A DNA stretch of 64,000 bases, taken from NCBI GenBank assembly GCA_964515905.1, contig CAZEWK010000033.1:1-64000 (forward strand), read 5' to 3'. Positions 52,537-61,866 of this stretch are shown here, piece after piece. The notes beneath the pieces were generated by a model that worked only from the letters and a program-made list of their open reading frames with translations, searched no databases and was not told the DNA's origin. The translations under genes and the position numbers were made by a program. Positions within the stretch are counted from its first letter, which is position 1. Each line of letters begins with the position of its first letter. This DNA comes from GCA-2712985 sp964515905 (lineage in GTDB: Bacteria > Pseudomonadota > Alphaproteobacteria > UBA7887).

Positions 52537-53649
52537 TTATTCAAACAGAACAACGCTTCTGATTGATTCACCTGCATGCATAAGGTCAAATGCTTTATTA
52601 ATTTCATCTAATGGCATGGTGTGGGTTATTAGGTCATCGATGTTAATTTTACCATCCATATACCAATCAACTATGCGTGGAACATCGGTTCGCCCCTTCG
52701 CACCCCCAAAAGCTGTGCCCCTCCAGTTTCGTCCTGTGACCAACTGAAACGGGCGTGTCGTGATCTCTTGCCCAGCTCCTGCAACACCGATGATAATGGA
52801 GGTTCCCCACCCTTTATGGCAACATTCCAGGGCTTGGCGCATGACATTGACGTTTCCGATACATTCAAAACTGAAGTCTGCGCCACCGTTTGTAAGATTC
52901 ACTAGGTAGGATACTAGATCATCCTTTACATCGCTAGGATTGACGAAGTGAGTCATTCCAAAATTTTCAGCTAAAGGCTGTTTTTTTGGGTTGGTATCTA
53001 CCCCGACAATCATATCAGCTCCAGCTATACGTGCTCCTTGTATAACATTTAAACCGATTCCTCCGAGACCAAAGACAACGACGTTGTCCCCGGGCTTCAC
53101 CTTGGCAGTATTCATTACGGCGCCAAGTCCCGTTGTGACGCCACATCCAATATAACAGACTTTATCAAAGGGGGCATCGGAGCGTATCTTTGCTAGAGCG
53201 ATTTCCGGAACGACAGTATAATTTGAGAAGGTAGATGTCCCCATGTAATGATAAATTTTTTCTTTTCCTAAACTAAACCGACTCGTTCCATCAGGCATTA
53301 GTCCCTGCCCCTGTGTCACTCGGATAGCTTGGCACAAGTTAGTTTTTCCACTCAAACAATAATCGCATTGTCTGCACTCCGGAGTGTATAACGGAATTAC
53401 ATGGTCGCCCTTTTTTAGACTTTGGACTCCTTGGCCAACATCTACAACTACTCCTGCACCTTCATGACCTAGAATAGCTGGAAATATTCCTTCTGGATCT
53501 GCTCCAGAGAGTGTGAATTCGTCAGTGTGGCAAATTCCGGTGGCCTTAATTTCGACTAAGCATTCCCCTTCGCTAGGTCCATCTAATGCTACGGTTTCTA
53601 TGGTAAGTGGAACTCCAGCTTTGTGTGCAATGGCAGCCCTGGTTTGCAT
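52537..53649 (-). CDS. frmA: S-(hydroxymethyl)glutathione dehydrogenase / class III alcohol dehydrogenase
   Basis: Zinc-dependent medium-chain dehydrogenase oxidising S-hydroxymethylglutathione (formaldehyde detoxification) and reducing S-nitrosoglutathione. The ATG at 53649 with AGGAAGGA 8 nt upstream gives 370 residues, as in the family; the upstream frame is not used. Catalytic zinc site GICHTDEFTLSG and GHEGAGVV, structural zinc cysteines CRQCDYCLSGKTNLC, NAD-binding VFGLGGIGLNVIQGA and VGVDTNPKK are intact. No S-formylglutathione hydrolase (fghA) gene is adjacent. Confidence 0.95.
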   Translation of the reverse strand: MQTRAAIAHKAGVPLTIETVALDGPSEGECLVEIKATGICHTDEFTLSGADPEGIFPAILGHEGAGVVVDVGQGVQSLKKGDHVIPLYTPECRQCDYCLSGKTNLCQAIRVTQGQGLMPDGTSRFSLGKEKIYHYMGTSTFSNYTVVPEIALAKIRSDAPFDKVCYIGCGVTTGLGAVMNTAKVKPGDNVVVFGLGGIGLNVIQGARIAGADMIVGVDTNPKKQPLAENFGMTHFVNPSDVKDDLVSYLVNLTNGGADFSFECIGNVNVMRQALECCHKGWGTSIIIGVAGAGQEITTRPFQLVTGRNWRGTAFGGAKGRTDVPRIVDWYMDGKINIDDLITHTMPLDEINKAFDLMHAGESIRSVVLFE

Positions 53650-53715
53650 AGTTTTCGTCCTTCCTGACTTATGAATAACTCGTAAGTGATATGGCCTTAT
53701 AGGCACGCAAAATGT

Positions 53716-54909
53716 TTAGTCTCCGCTAATATCCTGGTGATTCATCTGACGGAACGGAGAGTAATGAAATTCGATTCCACCAACGTGAGATTCCACTTCT
53801 TCACGCTCATGCTTGAGGTAGTTGGCAACAGCCTTTCTAAAACTATCATTGCGAATCCAGTGGGCGCTGTAGGTAAGTCGAGGGAGATAGCCGCGGTGAA
53901 TTTTGTGGGAGCCTTGGGCCCCAGCCTCTACCTGCTTTAGACCTCGCTCGATTGCAAAGTCGATAGCCCGATAATAACATACTTCAAAATGAAGGCAGTC
54001 ATGATCTTCTACACACCCCCAATGTCGCCCAAATAGCGTTTCGGTGCCAATAAAATTTAGGGCGCCAGCAATGTACCGATTATCGCGTCGGCACATTATT
54101 AAAACGATATGTTCCCTCATACGTTCATGAATCAAATCAAAAAAACTTCTGGTAAGATAGGGGGTGCCCCATTTTCGATGCCCGGTATCTGTATAAAACC
54201 GAAAAAAAGCATCCCAGTGCTCGGATTTTAGGTCGTCACCTGACAGTATTTCAATACTTATACCAGTGGATAAAGCTTTCGAACGCTCTTTTCTAATCGA
54301 TTTTCTTTTGCGTGATGTGAGCTCAGCTAAAAAGTCCTCAAAAGAATGATATCCTTTGTTCTCCCAGTGGAATTGTTCGCCAGTTCTTAGCAAAAGGCCC
54401 GTGTCACCCATCAATTTCCATTCGTTTTCAGTGGGAAAAGTGATATGCAAAGAGGAGACCCCTAGTTTATCAGCAACTTGTGTAGCGGCATTAATCAAAA
54501 ATCTTTGATATTTTTCTCTAGATTCACCAGGTGGAGTTAGTAATCTTGGTCCTGTGGCAGGGGTAAAGGGAACAGACACTTGTAGCTTTGGGTAATAATG
54601 TCCTCCCGCATTTTCATAAGCATGAGCCCAATTATGATCAAAAACATATTCCCCCTGAGAATGACCTTTAACATACATTGGCATTGCACCAATTAATTCA
54701 CCGTTATCATTTTCAAGTAATAAATGGTGTGGTAGCCAACCAGTTTCAGCGACGCATGAACCGCTTTCTTCAAGTGACAAAAGGAAAGCATAAAACAAAA
54801 ATGGATTATCTGCGCCAGCACAGGCATCCCAATCGCTTGGGCTAACCTCGGATAGTGAGGAAATAGTGCGTGCGGTAGGGCGCAGAGGTTCCACGTCAGG
54901 GGACATCAT
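53716..54909 (-). CDS. DUF482/GNAT-like acyltransferase (COG3146)
   Basis: A 397-residue protein of the peptidoglycan-biosynthesis-like DUF482 family, with FemAB/GNAT fold. DWDACAG..NPFLFYAFL..LEESG, W.P.HLLLE, AMPMYVKGHSQGEYVFDHNWA, PFTPATGPRLL and the basic FLAELTSRKRKSIRKER segment are typical; the C-terminal ends LTYSAHW...F. Function is predicted as acyl transfer but undefined. It is last of a RidA-aminotransferase-DUF482 run on the minus strand, a frequent neighbourhood in Alphaproteobacteria. Confidence 0.86.
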   Translation of the reverse strand: MMSPDVEPLRPTARTISSLSEVSPSDWDACAGADNPFLFYAFLLSLEESGSCVAETGWLPHHLLLENDNGELIGAMPMYVKGHSQGEYVFDHNWAHAYENAGGHYYPKLQVSVPFTPATGPRLLTPPGESREKYQRFLINAATQVADKLGVSSLHITFPTENEWKLMGDTGLLLRTGEQFHWENKGYHSFEDFLAELTSRKRKSIRKERSKALSTGISIEILSGDDLKSEHWDAFFRFYTDTGHRKWGTPYLTRSFFDLIHERMREHIVLIMCRRDNRYIAGALNFIGTETLFGRHWGCVEDHDCLHFEVCYYRAIDFAIERGLKQVEAGAQGSHKIHRGYLPRLTYSAHWIRNDSFRKAVANYLKHEREEVESHVGGIEFHYSPFRQMNHQDISGD

Positions 54910-54927
54910 TAAAGTTGGTAGGGCCCG

Positions 54928-56334
54928 TCAAGCAGCTTGCCACATTCCTTCGCTAATTAACTGATCTGCGAGTTTATTTAGACCACGGGTACCTCTATCC
55001 ACCATTTCATCCACATCTGATTCAGTTATCACCAGTGGTGGAGAAAAAGCGATAGTATTAAGGATGGCCCGATTGATCATTCCTTCCTCTAATAATAGGC
55101 GTGTAACTTTCTCACCAATTTGTGCAGATGGATCAAACGGAATTTTATTTTCTTTGTCTGCTACTAGCTCAATTCCAGCCATCAATCCTGCGCCGCGGAC
55201 TTCTCCAACTAATGGGTGGTTTGAGAAATTTTCTAGAAACTGATTACGCATATAAGTTCCAACCTTGTTTGCGTTATCTACTAGGTTCTCCCGTTGCATG
55301 ATTTCTAGTGTTTTTAGGCCTGCAGCAGCAGCTAGTGGATGTCCGCCATAGGTATATCCATGTGCAAAAGGGCCAGTATCGGGTGATCCCGTCTTAAGAA
55401 CATCCCAAACTTTTTCTGAAATTATTGCCGCCGACATGGGGACATACGCGCTTGTTAGTCCTTTTGCAATACTCATCATATCAGGTTCCAACTTATAGCG
55501 TTCTGAACCAAACATAGTTCCTAACCTGCCAAATCCACAGATCACTTCGTCAGCAATGAACAAGACATCGTGCTTCTTTAAGACCTTTTGGATTTCTATG
55601 AAGTACCCTTCGGGTGGTGTAATTACTCCACCGGCTCCCATTACAGGTTCAGCAATGAACGCAGCGACCGTCTCTGGACCTTCTTGCTCAATCAGGTCGT
55701 CCAGTTCCTTAGCCAGGCGTTTGGAGAAATCTGCTTCCGATTCACCTTCCTTAGATCCCCAGTAATGATGTGGTGAAGAGGTATGAAGGAATCCTTCTAA
55801 CGGTAAATTGAAATAAGCGTGGTTTCGGGGCAACCCGGTCATGCTAGCCGCGACAGCCGTTACGCCGTGATATCCCTGTTGTCGGGATATGATTTTTCTT
55901 TTCTCCGGTTTTCCTCGTAGGTTATTATAATACCAGGCAATTTTGACTTGTGTGTCGTTTGCTTCTGAACCTGAGTTACAAAAAAATACCTTACTCATAT
56001 GGTTCGGTGCAATCGCTAGCACCTCATCTGCTAGCCGAATTGCTGGTTCATTGGCCATTGAAAAGAAAAGGTGATAATAGGCAATTTTATTTGCCTGCTC
56101 TGTAATAGCATCTACCATCTCTTGGCGGCCATAACCTATATTAACGCACCAAAGCCCCCCCATGGCGTCAAGGTAATCTCGACCTTTATTATCAGTTACT
56201 CTTGCGGCGTGACCCTCTGTAATAACAATTGGACCGTGGTTAAGATGTTGTGCAAGAGACGTGTATGGATGGAGTAAGCTTTGTTTATCCATTTCCTCGA
56301 GAGAAATATTTCGTGGGATGGTGGGGCTAGTCAT
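54928..56334 (-). CDS. Class III aminotransferase (omega-amino acid:pyruvate type)
   Basis: PLP-dependent class III aminotransferase of 468 residues. HLNHGPIVITEGHAARVTDNKGRDYLDAMGGLWCVNIGYG and MANEPAIRLADEVLAIAP precede the PLP/phosphate-binding NSGSEANDT. The Schiff-base lysine is in SIAKGLTSAYVPM (about residue 285); IADEVICGFGRLG carries the conserved Asp. The subgroup is taurine/beta-alanine/putrescine:pyruvate-like; exact amino donor unclear. It lies between RidA and a DUF482 acyltransferase; RidA would remove the enamine intermediates, consistent with amine/amino-acid catabolism. Confidence 0.91.
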   Translation of the reverse strand: MTSPTIPRNISLEEMDKQSLLHPYTSLAQHLNHGPIVITEGHAARVTDNKGRDYLDAMGGLWCVNIGYGRQEMVDAITEQANKIAYYHLFFSMANEPAIRLADEVLAIAPNHMSKVFFCNSGSEANDTQVKIAWYYNNLRGKPEKRKIISRQQGYHGVTAVAASMTGLPRNHAYFNLPLEGFLHTSSPHHYWGSKEGESEADFSKRLAKELDDLIEQEGPETVAAFIAEPVMGAGGVITPPEGYFIEIQKVLKKHDVLFIADEVICGFGRLGTMFGSERYKLEPDMMSIAKGLTSAYVPMSAAIISEKVWDVLKTGSPDTGPFAHGYTYGGHPLAAAAGLKTLEIMQRENLVDNANKVGTYMRNQFLENFSNHPLVGEVRGAGLMAGIELVADKENKIPFDPSAQIGEKVTRLLLEEGMINRAILNTIAFSPPLVITESDVDEMVDRGTRGLNKLADQLISEGMWQAA

Positions 56335-56364
56335 TGTAAATCCCTTAATTAGTTTGAGCTCATA

Positions 56365-56838
56365 TTAAAGTGGTGAAATTTCGAATACAGCATCTGATTC
56401 TGTCGCACAATTCCTGGGTAGTGCATTGGTTCCTACGGCAAAGCGTGCATGGCGCCCTGCCTCTCCGAATACCTCAACCATTAAATCAGATACTCCGTTT
56501 GCTATCTGGGGTTGTTGTTGGAAACCATCAACACAGTTTACAAATACTCCAATCTTCACGCATTTATTGACTCGATCCAAATCACCTTCGCATGCTTCCT
56601 TTACCTGTGCCAACAAATTAAGGCCACACACGCGGGCACTCTTTATTGCTTCTTCAACAGAAATTTCGGCGCCAACTTTTCCAATATGCAGAATATCCCC
56701 ATTCCAAAACGGTATTTGACCCGCTATAAAAACCAGATTGTTTGTAACTATAAACGGTACGTAGTTCGCGGCAGGGGATGCCGGATTTGGTAAAATAATA
56801 CCTAGTTCGTTCAACCGTTTTTCAATTTTTCCAGCCAT
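56365..56838 (-). CDS. RidA family (YjgF) protein
   Basis: A 157-residue trimeric RidA/YjgF protein that hydrolyses reactive enamine/imine intermediates from PLP enzymes. LNELGI.LP.P..P.ANYVPF..TNNLVFIAGQ, V..V.KCVKIGVFVNC, and a C-terminal GRHARFAVGTNALPRNCATE mark the longer RidA subfamily. It starts at an ATG with GGGAG close upstream and is 30 nt upstream of the aminotransferase, consistent with clean-up of that enzyme's products. Confidence 0.9.
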   Translation of the reverse strand: MAGKIEKRLNELGIILPNPASPAANYVPFIVTNNLVFIAGQIPFWNGDILHIGKVGAEISVEEAIKSARVCGLNLLAQVKEACEGDLDRVNKCVKIGVFVNCVDGFQQQPQIANGVSDLMVEVFGEAGRHARFAVGTNALPRNCATESDAVFEISPL

Positions 56839-56982
56839 CCATATGCTCCCATTTTTTTCTATTATAGACTAATATAACCATACACAAAATTGGAATTAGT
56901 CTTACTTGCCATTCTGGTTCAAAGAAGGCAAATACTGGGTCTATATAGGTTATTTTTCTATTAGAGAAAAAGGGGGACATTG

Positions 56983-57453
56983 ATGGAACAAGCAACATTT
57001 GGTGCCGGCTGTTTCTGGGGCATAGAGGCGGCATTTCGAAAAATCCCCGGGGTCAGAGAGACCTCAGTTGGCTATTGCGGCGGGAACGTGGCCAATCCAA
57101 CCTACGAACAAGTCTGTTCGGATATGACGGGACATGTTGAAGTTGTGCGCGTGGGGTTTGATCCTGACGAGGTTAGTTATGATCAGCTATTGAATGTATT
57201 CTGGGATCTTCACGATCCTACGCAAGTAAATAGGCAAGGGCCGGATACTGGGAGCCAGTACCGAACCGTTATTTTTGCCCACTCTGAAGAGCAATCAAAC
57301 GTTGCGGTCCGCTCTAAAACAAGACTGGAACAAAATGGAGGATTTGCTAGGCCGATTGCTACTACGATTGAAGCAGTTGGGGATTTCTGGCTAGCCGAAG
57401 ATTACCATCAACAATTTTTTGATAAACGGGGTATTTCTTCTACTGGCCATTAG
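56983..57453 (+). CDS. msrA: Peptide methionine-(S)-S-oxide reductase
   Basis: Repairs methionine-S-sulfoxide in proteins. The GCFWGIEAAF motif with catalytic Cys at about 11 is intact; TSVGYCGG..ANPTYEQVC, HDPTQ.NRQG.D.G.QYR follow. ATG 56983 is preferred (AGGGGG at 56971-56976 is 6 nt before it); a TTG one codon earlier also opens the frame. At 156 residues it is a normal short MsrA. It is divergent from the RidA gene. Confidence 0.95.
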   Translation: MEQATFGAGCFWGIEAAFRKIPGVRETSVGYCGGNVANPTYEQVCSDMTGHVEVVRVGFDPDEVSYDQLLNVFWDLHDPTQVNRQGPDTGSQYRTVIFAHSEEQSNVAVRSKTRLEQNGGFARPIATTIEAVGDFWLAEDYHQQFFDKRGISSTGH

Positions 57454-57515
57454 AGAAATATTCATCTTTAATTTTTTGGTTGTCTTAGTTGTTAGAACAG
57501 TGAGGCATACCGTTT

Positions 57516-58316
57516 TTGGATTGGAGTGAAAAAAAGGTGTCATATTCTGAAATTTTATATAACGAAAAAGGATCAGTCGGTTGGTTGACACTAAATCGTC
57601 CCGATGACGGAAACATGTTCACAGAAACTATGTGTCATGAGATTCGAGATTGTATCAACGAATGTCGTAGAGAGACGCGAACACGTGTGTTGATTTTGAC
57701 TGGGGCAGGGGAAAAATTTTTCTGCATTGGTGGTAGGAAGGAAGGTATGGAGAAAACGAATCTATATGCTGGTGTTCTTCCTACGTTAGAGATGTATGAA
57801 GCGATTGATAAGATTCAGAAACCAGTGATCGCTTGCGTGAATGGATTTGCTGTAGGAGGTGGCAATGTTCTTCAAATGGTTTGTGATTTAACTATTGCCA
57901 AAGAGAGCGCAGTATTTCGGCAAGTAGGGCCTATGATGGGTTCGTTTGATGCAGGTTATGGGACTTGGTATTTAGAAGATTTAGTAGGGAAAAAACGAGC
58001 CAAAGAGATGTGGTATGCCAACACTAAGTTGAGTGCCAAAGAGGCTCTTGATATCGGTCTTATCAATAGGGTAGTTCCCGATACGGAACTTTCTGTTGCA
58101 ACGGAATCCTTTGCCGAAGAAGTTGCAAAACGTGGATCCGTTGCATTGGCTGCTTTGAAAGCGTCGTTTAATGCGAGACATGGCGGTGTAAGTGGTCTAG
58201 CAAGGTTAGCCCACGATGTATTGTTGCCCCAATATCTAAGTAACGAAGAATCAGCAGAATTAAACGCCTCATTTCGGGAAAAAAGAACTCCTGATTCAAC
58301 AAAATTTGGCCACTAA
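57516..58316 (+). CDS. Enoyl-CoA hydratase/isomerase, BadI/MenB-like
   Basis: A 266-residue crotonase-fold protein. The CoA-binding/oxyanion blocks FFCIGGRKEGM and CVNGFAVGGGNVLQ are present. The stretch VGPMMGSFDAGYGTWYLEDLVGKKRAKEMWY is characteristic of the BadI/MenB branch (ring-opening 2-ketocyclohexanecarboxyl-CoA hydrolase or dihydroxynaphthoyl-CoA synthase) rather than beta-oxidation hydratases. No other menaquinone gene is near, and the neighbour is a cyclohexanecarboxylate-CoA-ligase-like gene, favouring alicyclic-acid degradation (inference). The start is TTG 57516. Its stop lies just before the ligase start. Confidence 0.82.
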   Translation: MDWSEKKVSYSEILYNEKGSVGWLTLNRPDDGNMFTETMCHEIRDCINECRRETRTRVLILTGAGEKFFCIGGRKEGMEKTNLYAGVLPTLEMYEAIDKIQKPVIACVNGFAVGGGNVLQMVCDLTIAKESAVFRQVGPMMGSFDAGYGTWYLEDLVGKKRAKEMWYANTKLSAKEALDIGLINRVVPDTELSVATESFAEEVAKRGSVALAALKASFNARHGGVSGLARLAHDVLLPQYLSNEESAELNASFREKRTPDSTKFGH

Positions 58317-58317
58317 A

Positions 58318-60027
58318 ATGCCCTTGTTGACTTTGCACAATCCGGGTCAAGCAAAAAATTATTATGAGTCGGGGCTTTGGAGGCAGGAAAGTCTGTATGA
58401 CTATGCATTGATGCAGGCAGAGAGTTATCCTGATGATTTTGCGTTGAGGGATAGTACTACACGTCTAACTTGGAGAAATGTTATTGATCAATCGACTTCT
58501 ATAGCGAAAGCCTTAGAAAAGGCGGGTTTAGGTGCGGGTGATCGAGTGGCAATGGGAATTTCAAACAGAGTAGAGGCTCCTTTGGTTCTTTTGGCATGTT
58601 CCCGTAATGGCTATGTGTGTAATCCGTCGCTCCATCGAAATTATACACTGGCTGAAATGTATTCGCTTATTGATGAATTGGATGCTGTCGCTGTGATCAG
58701 CGAAAATAAATGGAATGCAGATAAGGGCGACCTTGCCCAATTGATTAGAAACAAGGGGGTTGGTCGTGTGTGTTTTTCGTTGTCGTCTGATAGGGCGTCA
58801 CCAGATGACTTTTCAAGGTTAACAAATAATAACAGTGAGACAGTATCGGTGTCGTTGGGGGCTGATAAAGTTTGCTATCTGGCTTTTACGTCCGGGACAA
58901 CAGGAAAACCGAAAGGTGTGATGCATAGTGATAATACACTTCTTGCAAATGCTCGTGATATGGTGGAGCGCTGGCAACATGATCGATTTACAGTGCTTCT
59001 GTCTCTTAGCCCACTGTCACACCATATTGCATGGGTTGGATTTGCTCAGGCTTTAGTGGCTGGTTGTGAATTTGTAATCAATGATCCTCCTCAAGGAATG
59101 ACCCCGTTAGACTGGATATGTGAATCGAAAGCGACTTATGTAATGGGTGTTCCTACTCACGCTATAGACTTGCTGGAAGAACAAGTTAAAAAGAGTCAGA
59201 AGTCGATGGGAGAGGTGAAGGTGTTTTATATGGCGGGGGCGCCTATTCCCAAGGTAACAGCGGAGAAATTTGTTGCCCAAGGCATTATCCCGCAGAACGT
59301 GTATGGAATGACTGAGAATTCCTCCCATCACTATACTCACCCAAATGATAGTACTGAGGTGATCGTTTCGAGTTGTGGGCGGGGAGGTGCGGCATATGAG
59401 ATTGAAATTTTTGATTCAGAAAATAAAAACATTCCTATGAATAATGGTGAGGTGGGAGAAATTGGAGGAAGAGGGGCAGCACTAATGCTTGGTTATTTTT
59501 TTGAATTTTTTTTATTTTGTGCATCAATTATGCTTGTTTATTTTAATGATCAGGAGTCTACTTAAAAGTCCTTTAACAATGATGTATGGTTTTTTTGTGG
59601 AGATCTCGGCCGACTTGACGCACAAGGGAATTTACAGGTTGTGGGCCGGCTCAAAGATATTATTATTCGAGGCGGCCGGAATATTTACCCGCGTAAGATA
59701 GAAGATCTAGTTATGGCTTATCCGGGAGTGGAAAAAGCGGCAGTGATACCCGTTCCTGATAATCGTCTTGGAGAAAAAGTTTGTTTAGTGATTTTGAGGG
59801 GTCAAGGTCAAGATCCTTCTTCCGACGGGGTATTAAGATTTTTGTATGGATCTGGTCTATCTATTTATGACATGCCGGAATACTTCTCGGTACGGGATGA
59901 CCTTCCTTTGACGCCTAGTGGTAAGATTCTTAAACGTTCATTGATTTTTGAATTAAAGCAAGGAACTTTAATTCCAAAACCGGTTCGTTTTAAAATCGGT
60001 GATGAGAGTGGGGATCATAAAATCTAA
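58318..60027 (+). pseudogene. Acyl-CoA ligase (AliA/cyclohexanecarboxylate-CoA-ligase-like), interrupted by in-frame stop
   Basis: One reading frame encodes a complete ANL ligase except for an in-frame TAA at 59563-59565. Upstream it has AFTSGTTGKPKGVMHS and YGMTENSS; downstream in the same frame it resumes with KSFNNDVWFFCGDLGRLDAQG, RGGRNIYPRKIE and the catalytic Lys in TPSGKILKRS. Just before the stop an in-frame 45-nt duplication is visible: ATGCTTGGTTATTTT at 59485 recurs as ATGCTTGTTTATTTT at 59530, separated by T-rich sequence. Without the insertion the text reads LGYFNDQEST, then stop, then KSFNND. Either a recent pseudogene or a sequencing/assembly error. GAA or AAA to TAA would explain the stop. 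Confidence 0.85.
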
Positions 60028-60028
60028 G

Positions 60029-60799
60029 ATGAACTTGATAAATTTAGACTGGCAAGACGATGTTGCGGTAATGAGTATTAACCGGCCGGATTCGTTAAAT
60101 GCTTTGTCCTTCGCTCTATTAGATGAAATGGAACACAAGTTTAAGGAAGTGAAAAAATCAAAAAGCCGAGCTCTGATTGTAACAGGGACTGGTGATAGAG
60201 CTTTTTGCGCTGGAGCTGATGTTGGGGAACTTACTGATAAAACCGTATTTGAACATCGACTTGGTGTAGAGCGTGGCCAAATGTTATTCGAAGACTTGTC
60301 TCTCTTTCCTGTGCCAGTAATTGCCTTTATCAACGGGTACGCTTTTGGTGGAGGTTTAGAACTAGCATTAGCTTGTGATTTTCGGTTAGCAGGGCCTAAA
60401 GCTAAGATGGGTTTACCGGAAATTAAATTGGGTTTGATCCCTGGTTACGGTGGTACACAGAGGTTACCACGCTTAATTGGGGAGGCTCGTGCTCTCGAAC
60501 TTATACTTACGGGCAAATCTATTTCAGCTGTGGAAGCATTAGAAATGGGCCTCGTGAACTCTATAGTGAAAGGCGACGGGATTCAGTCAGCAATTCAATT
60601 CTCCAAACAATTTACTGGTTACAGCCTTGTTGCTTTACGACACGCGAGAAGTGCGATAAAGCGGGCGTTCGATCAACCGATACAAGTGGGTTTGCGAGTA
60701 GAGGCGGATTGTTCGGTATTAACGTACCAAAGTGACGATGCTGCGGAAGGTATTAGGGCATTCGTAAATAAACGAGATCCAGTATTTCTAGATAAGTGA
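60029..60799 (+). CDS. Enoyl-CoA hydratase/isomerase (crotonase)
   Basis: A 256-residue crotonase-fold enzyme from the ATG at 60029; an alternative GTG at 59999 overlaps the ligase. The motif set is classical beta-oxidation: RPDSLNALSFALL, FCAGADVGEL, FINGYAFGGGLELALACDFRLA with first catalytic Glu in the later GLPEIKLGLIPGYGGTQRLPRLIG. The second Glu lies in the GLPE block. Its predicted role is hydration of a trans-2-enoyl-CoA in the cluster. One nucleotide separates it from the ligase stop; it is upstream of an MDR-family reductase. Confidence 0.9.
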   Translation: MNLINLDWQDDVAVMSINRPDSLNALSFALLDEMEHKFKEVKKSKSRALIVTGTGDRAFCAGADVGELTDKTVFEHRLGVERGQMLFEDLSLFPVPVIAFINGYAFGGGLELALACDFRLAGPKAKMGLPEIKLGLIPGYGGTQRLPRLIGEARALELILTGKSISAVEALEMGLVNSIVKGDGIQSAIQFSKQFTGYSLVALRHARSAIKRAFDQPIQVGLRVEADCSVLTYQSDDAAEGIRAFVNKRDPVFLDK

Positions 60800-60846
60800 T
60801 CACTATTCGATTATGAACTTCGTTTTTTAGTAAAAGAAGAGTTGGT

Positions 60847-61836
60847 ATGCGTGCGTTATTGTTAAAGGAATATGGACAGCCAGAGAATTGCCAATTTTGT
60901 GAGGTACCGGATTTAAAACCGTCTTTGGGAGAGGTGCTTATTCAAGTATCTGCTGCGGGGATAAGTTATGTGGATCTTTTGGTTATATCGGGCCAATATC
61001 AGATAAAACCTCCTGTTCCCTTTTCTCCGGGGAAGGAGGTGGCTGGTGATGTGGTGAGCATTGGCGAAGACGTGACGTCTATAAAGCAGGGAGATCGAGT
61101 GTTAGCCCTCGTAGAATATGGTGCTTTTGCCGATCAAGTATGTGTTCCACAGGAGCAATGCTTTGTCATGCCGGACAAGATGAGTTTTGAGGCTGCCTCT
61201 GGTTTTGGTCTTTCCTATCAGACCGCATATTTCGCGCTTCATGATAGGGCTCGATTGAAGAATAACGATGTAATTTTTACCACTGGTGCGGGAAGTGGTG
61301 TTGGATTGGCTGTCGTGGAGCTTTCAAAGGCATATGGCGCTACAGTTCTTGCTGGGCTTACCAATTTGTCTAAAATTGGTGTAACTAAGGCAGCGGGTGC
61401 AGACGCTATAATAGATTTATCCAAACCTGATTTAAGGAATTCACTCCGCGAGCAAATCTACGCTCAAACTGATGGTAAGGGTGCTGACGTAATAGTAGAT
61501 ATGATTGGTGGCGACGTTTTCGACTCCTCTCTAAGAGCCTTGGCCTGGAGGGGAAGGATAGTGGTTGTTGGCTTTGCGTCTGGGCGAATTCCCTCGATGA
61601 AAACAAATTATTTGCTCTTGAAGAACATAGAAGTTTCGGGTCTTGATTGGTCTGATTATCGGGGACGTGACCCCGAATGGGTGCTAGAAGTACAATCAAA
61701 GCTATTTAATTTATATGAATTAGGAAGGATCAACACCCATGTATACCACACTATTCCAATAGAGAAATTTCTTGAGGCAGTGAAATTGATACAACAAAGG
61801 TCGTTTACAGGCCGAATAGCTTTAACGTTTTCATAA
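60847..61836 (+). CDS. Zinc-independent quinone oxidoreductase-like MDR protein
   Basis: A 329-residue NADPH:quinone oxidoreductase/enoyl reductase-type MDR. PGKEVAGDVVSIGEDV, GFGLSYQTAYFAL, NADP-binding FTTGAGSGVGLAVVELSKAYGA and VDMIGGDVF are seen; the zinc ligands of alcohol dehydrogenases are missing. It is one of two MDR reductases in the window but clearly distinct from the PIG3 copy at 35708. It follows the enoyl-CoA hydratase by 47 nt and may act on an unsaturated acyl-CoA or a quinone. Confidence 0.88.
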   Translation: MRALLLKEYGQPENCQFCEVPDLKPSLGEVLIQVSAAGISYVDLLVISGQYQIKPPVPFSPGKEVAGDVVSIGEDVTSIKQGDRVLALVEYGAFADQVCVPQEQCFVMPDKMSFEAASGFGLSYQTAYFALHDRARLKNNDVIFTTGAGSGVGLAVVELSKAYGATVLAGLTNLSKIGVTKAAGADAIIDLSKPDLRNSLREQIYAQTDGKGADVIVDMIGGDVFDSSLRALAWRGRIVVVGFASGRIPSMKTNYLLLKNIEVSGLDWSDYRGRDPEWVLEVQSKLFNLYELGRINTHVYHTIPIEKFLEAVKLIQQRSFTGRIALTFS

Positions 61837-61866
61837 AGGCGGCCGCTTATTGCTGGGGTAGAACTA

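Noticed and set aside
59641..60027. Separate 128-residue gene after the interrupted ligase
   Set aside because: It is the C-terminal part of the same ligase in the same frame; its apparent start is internal.
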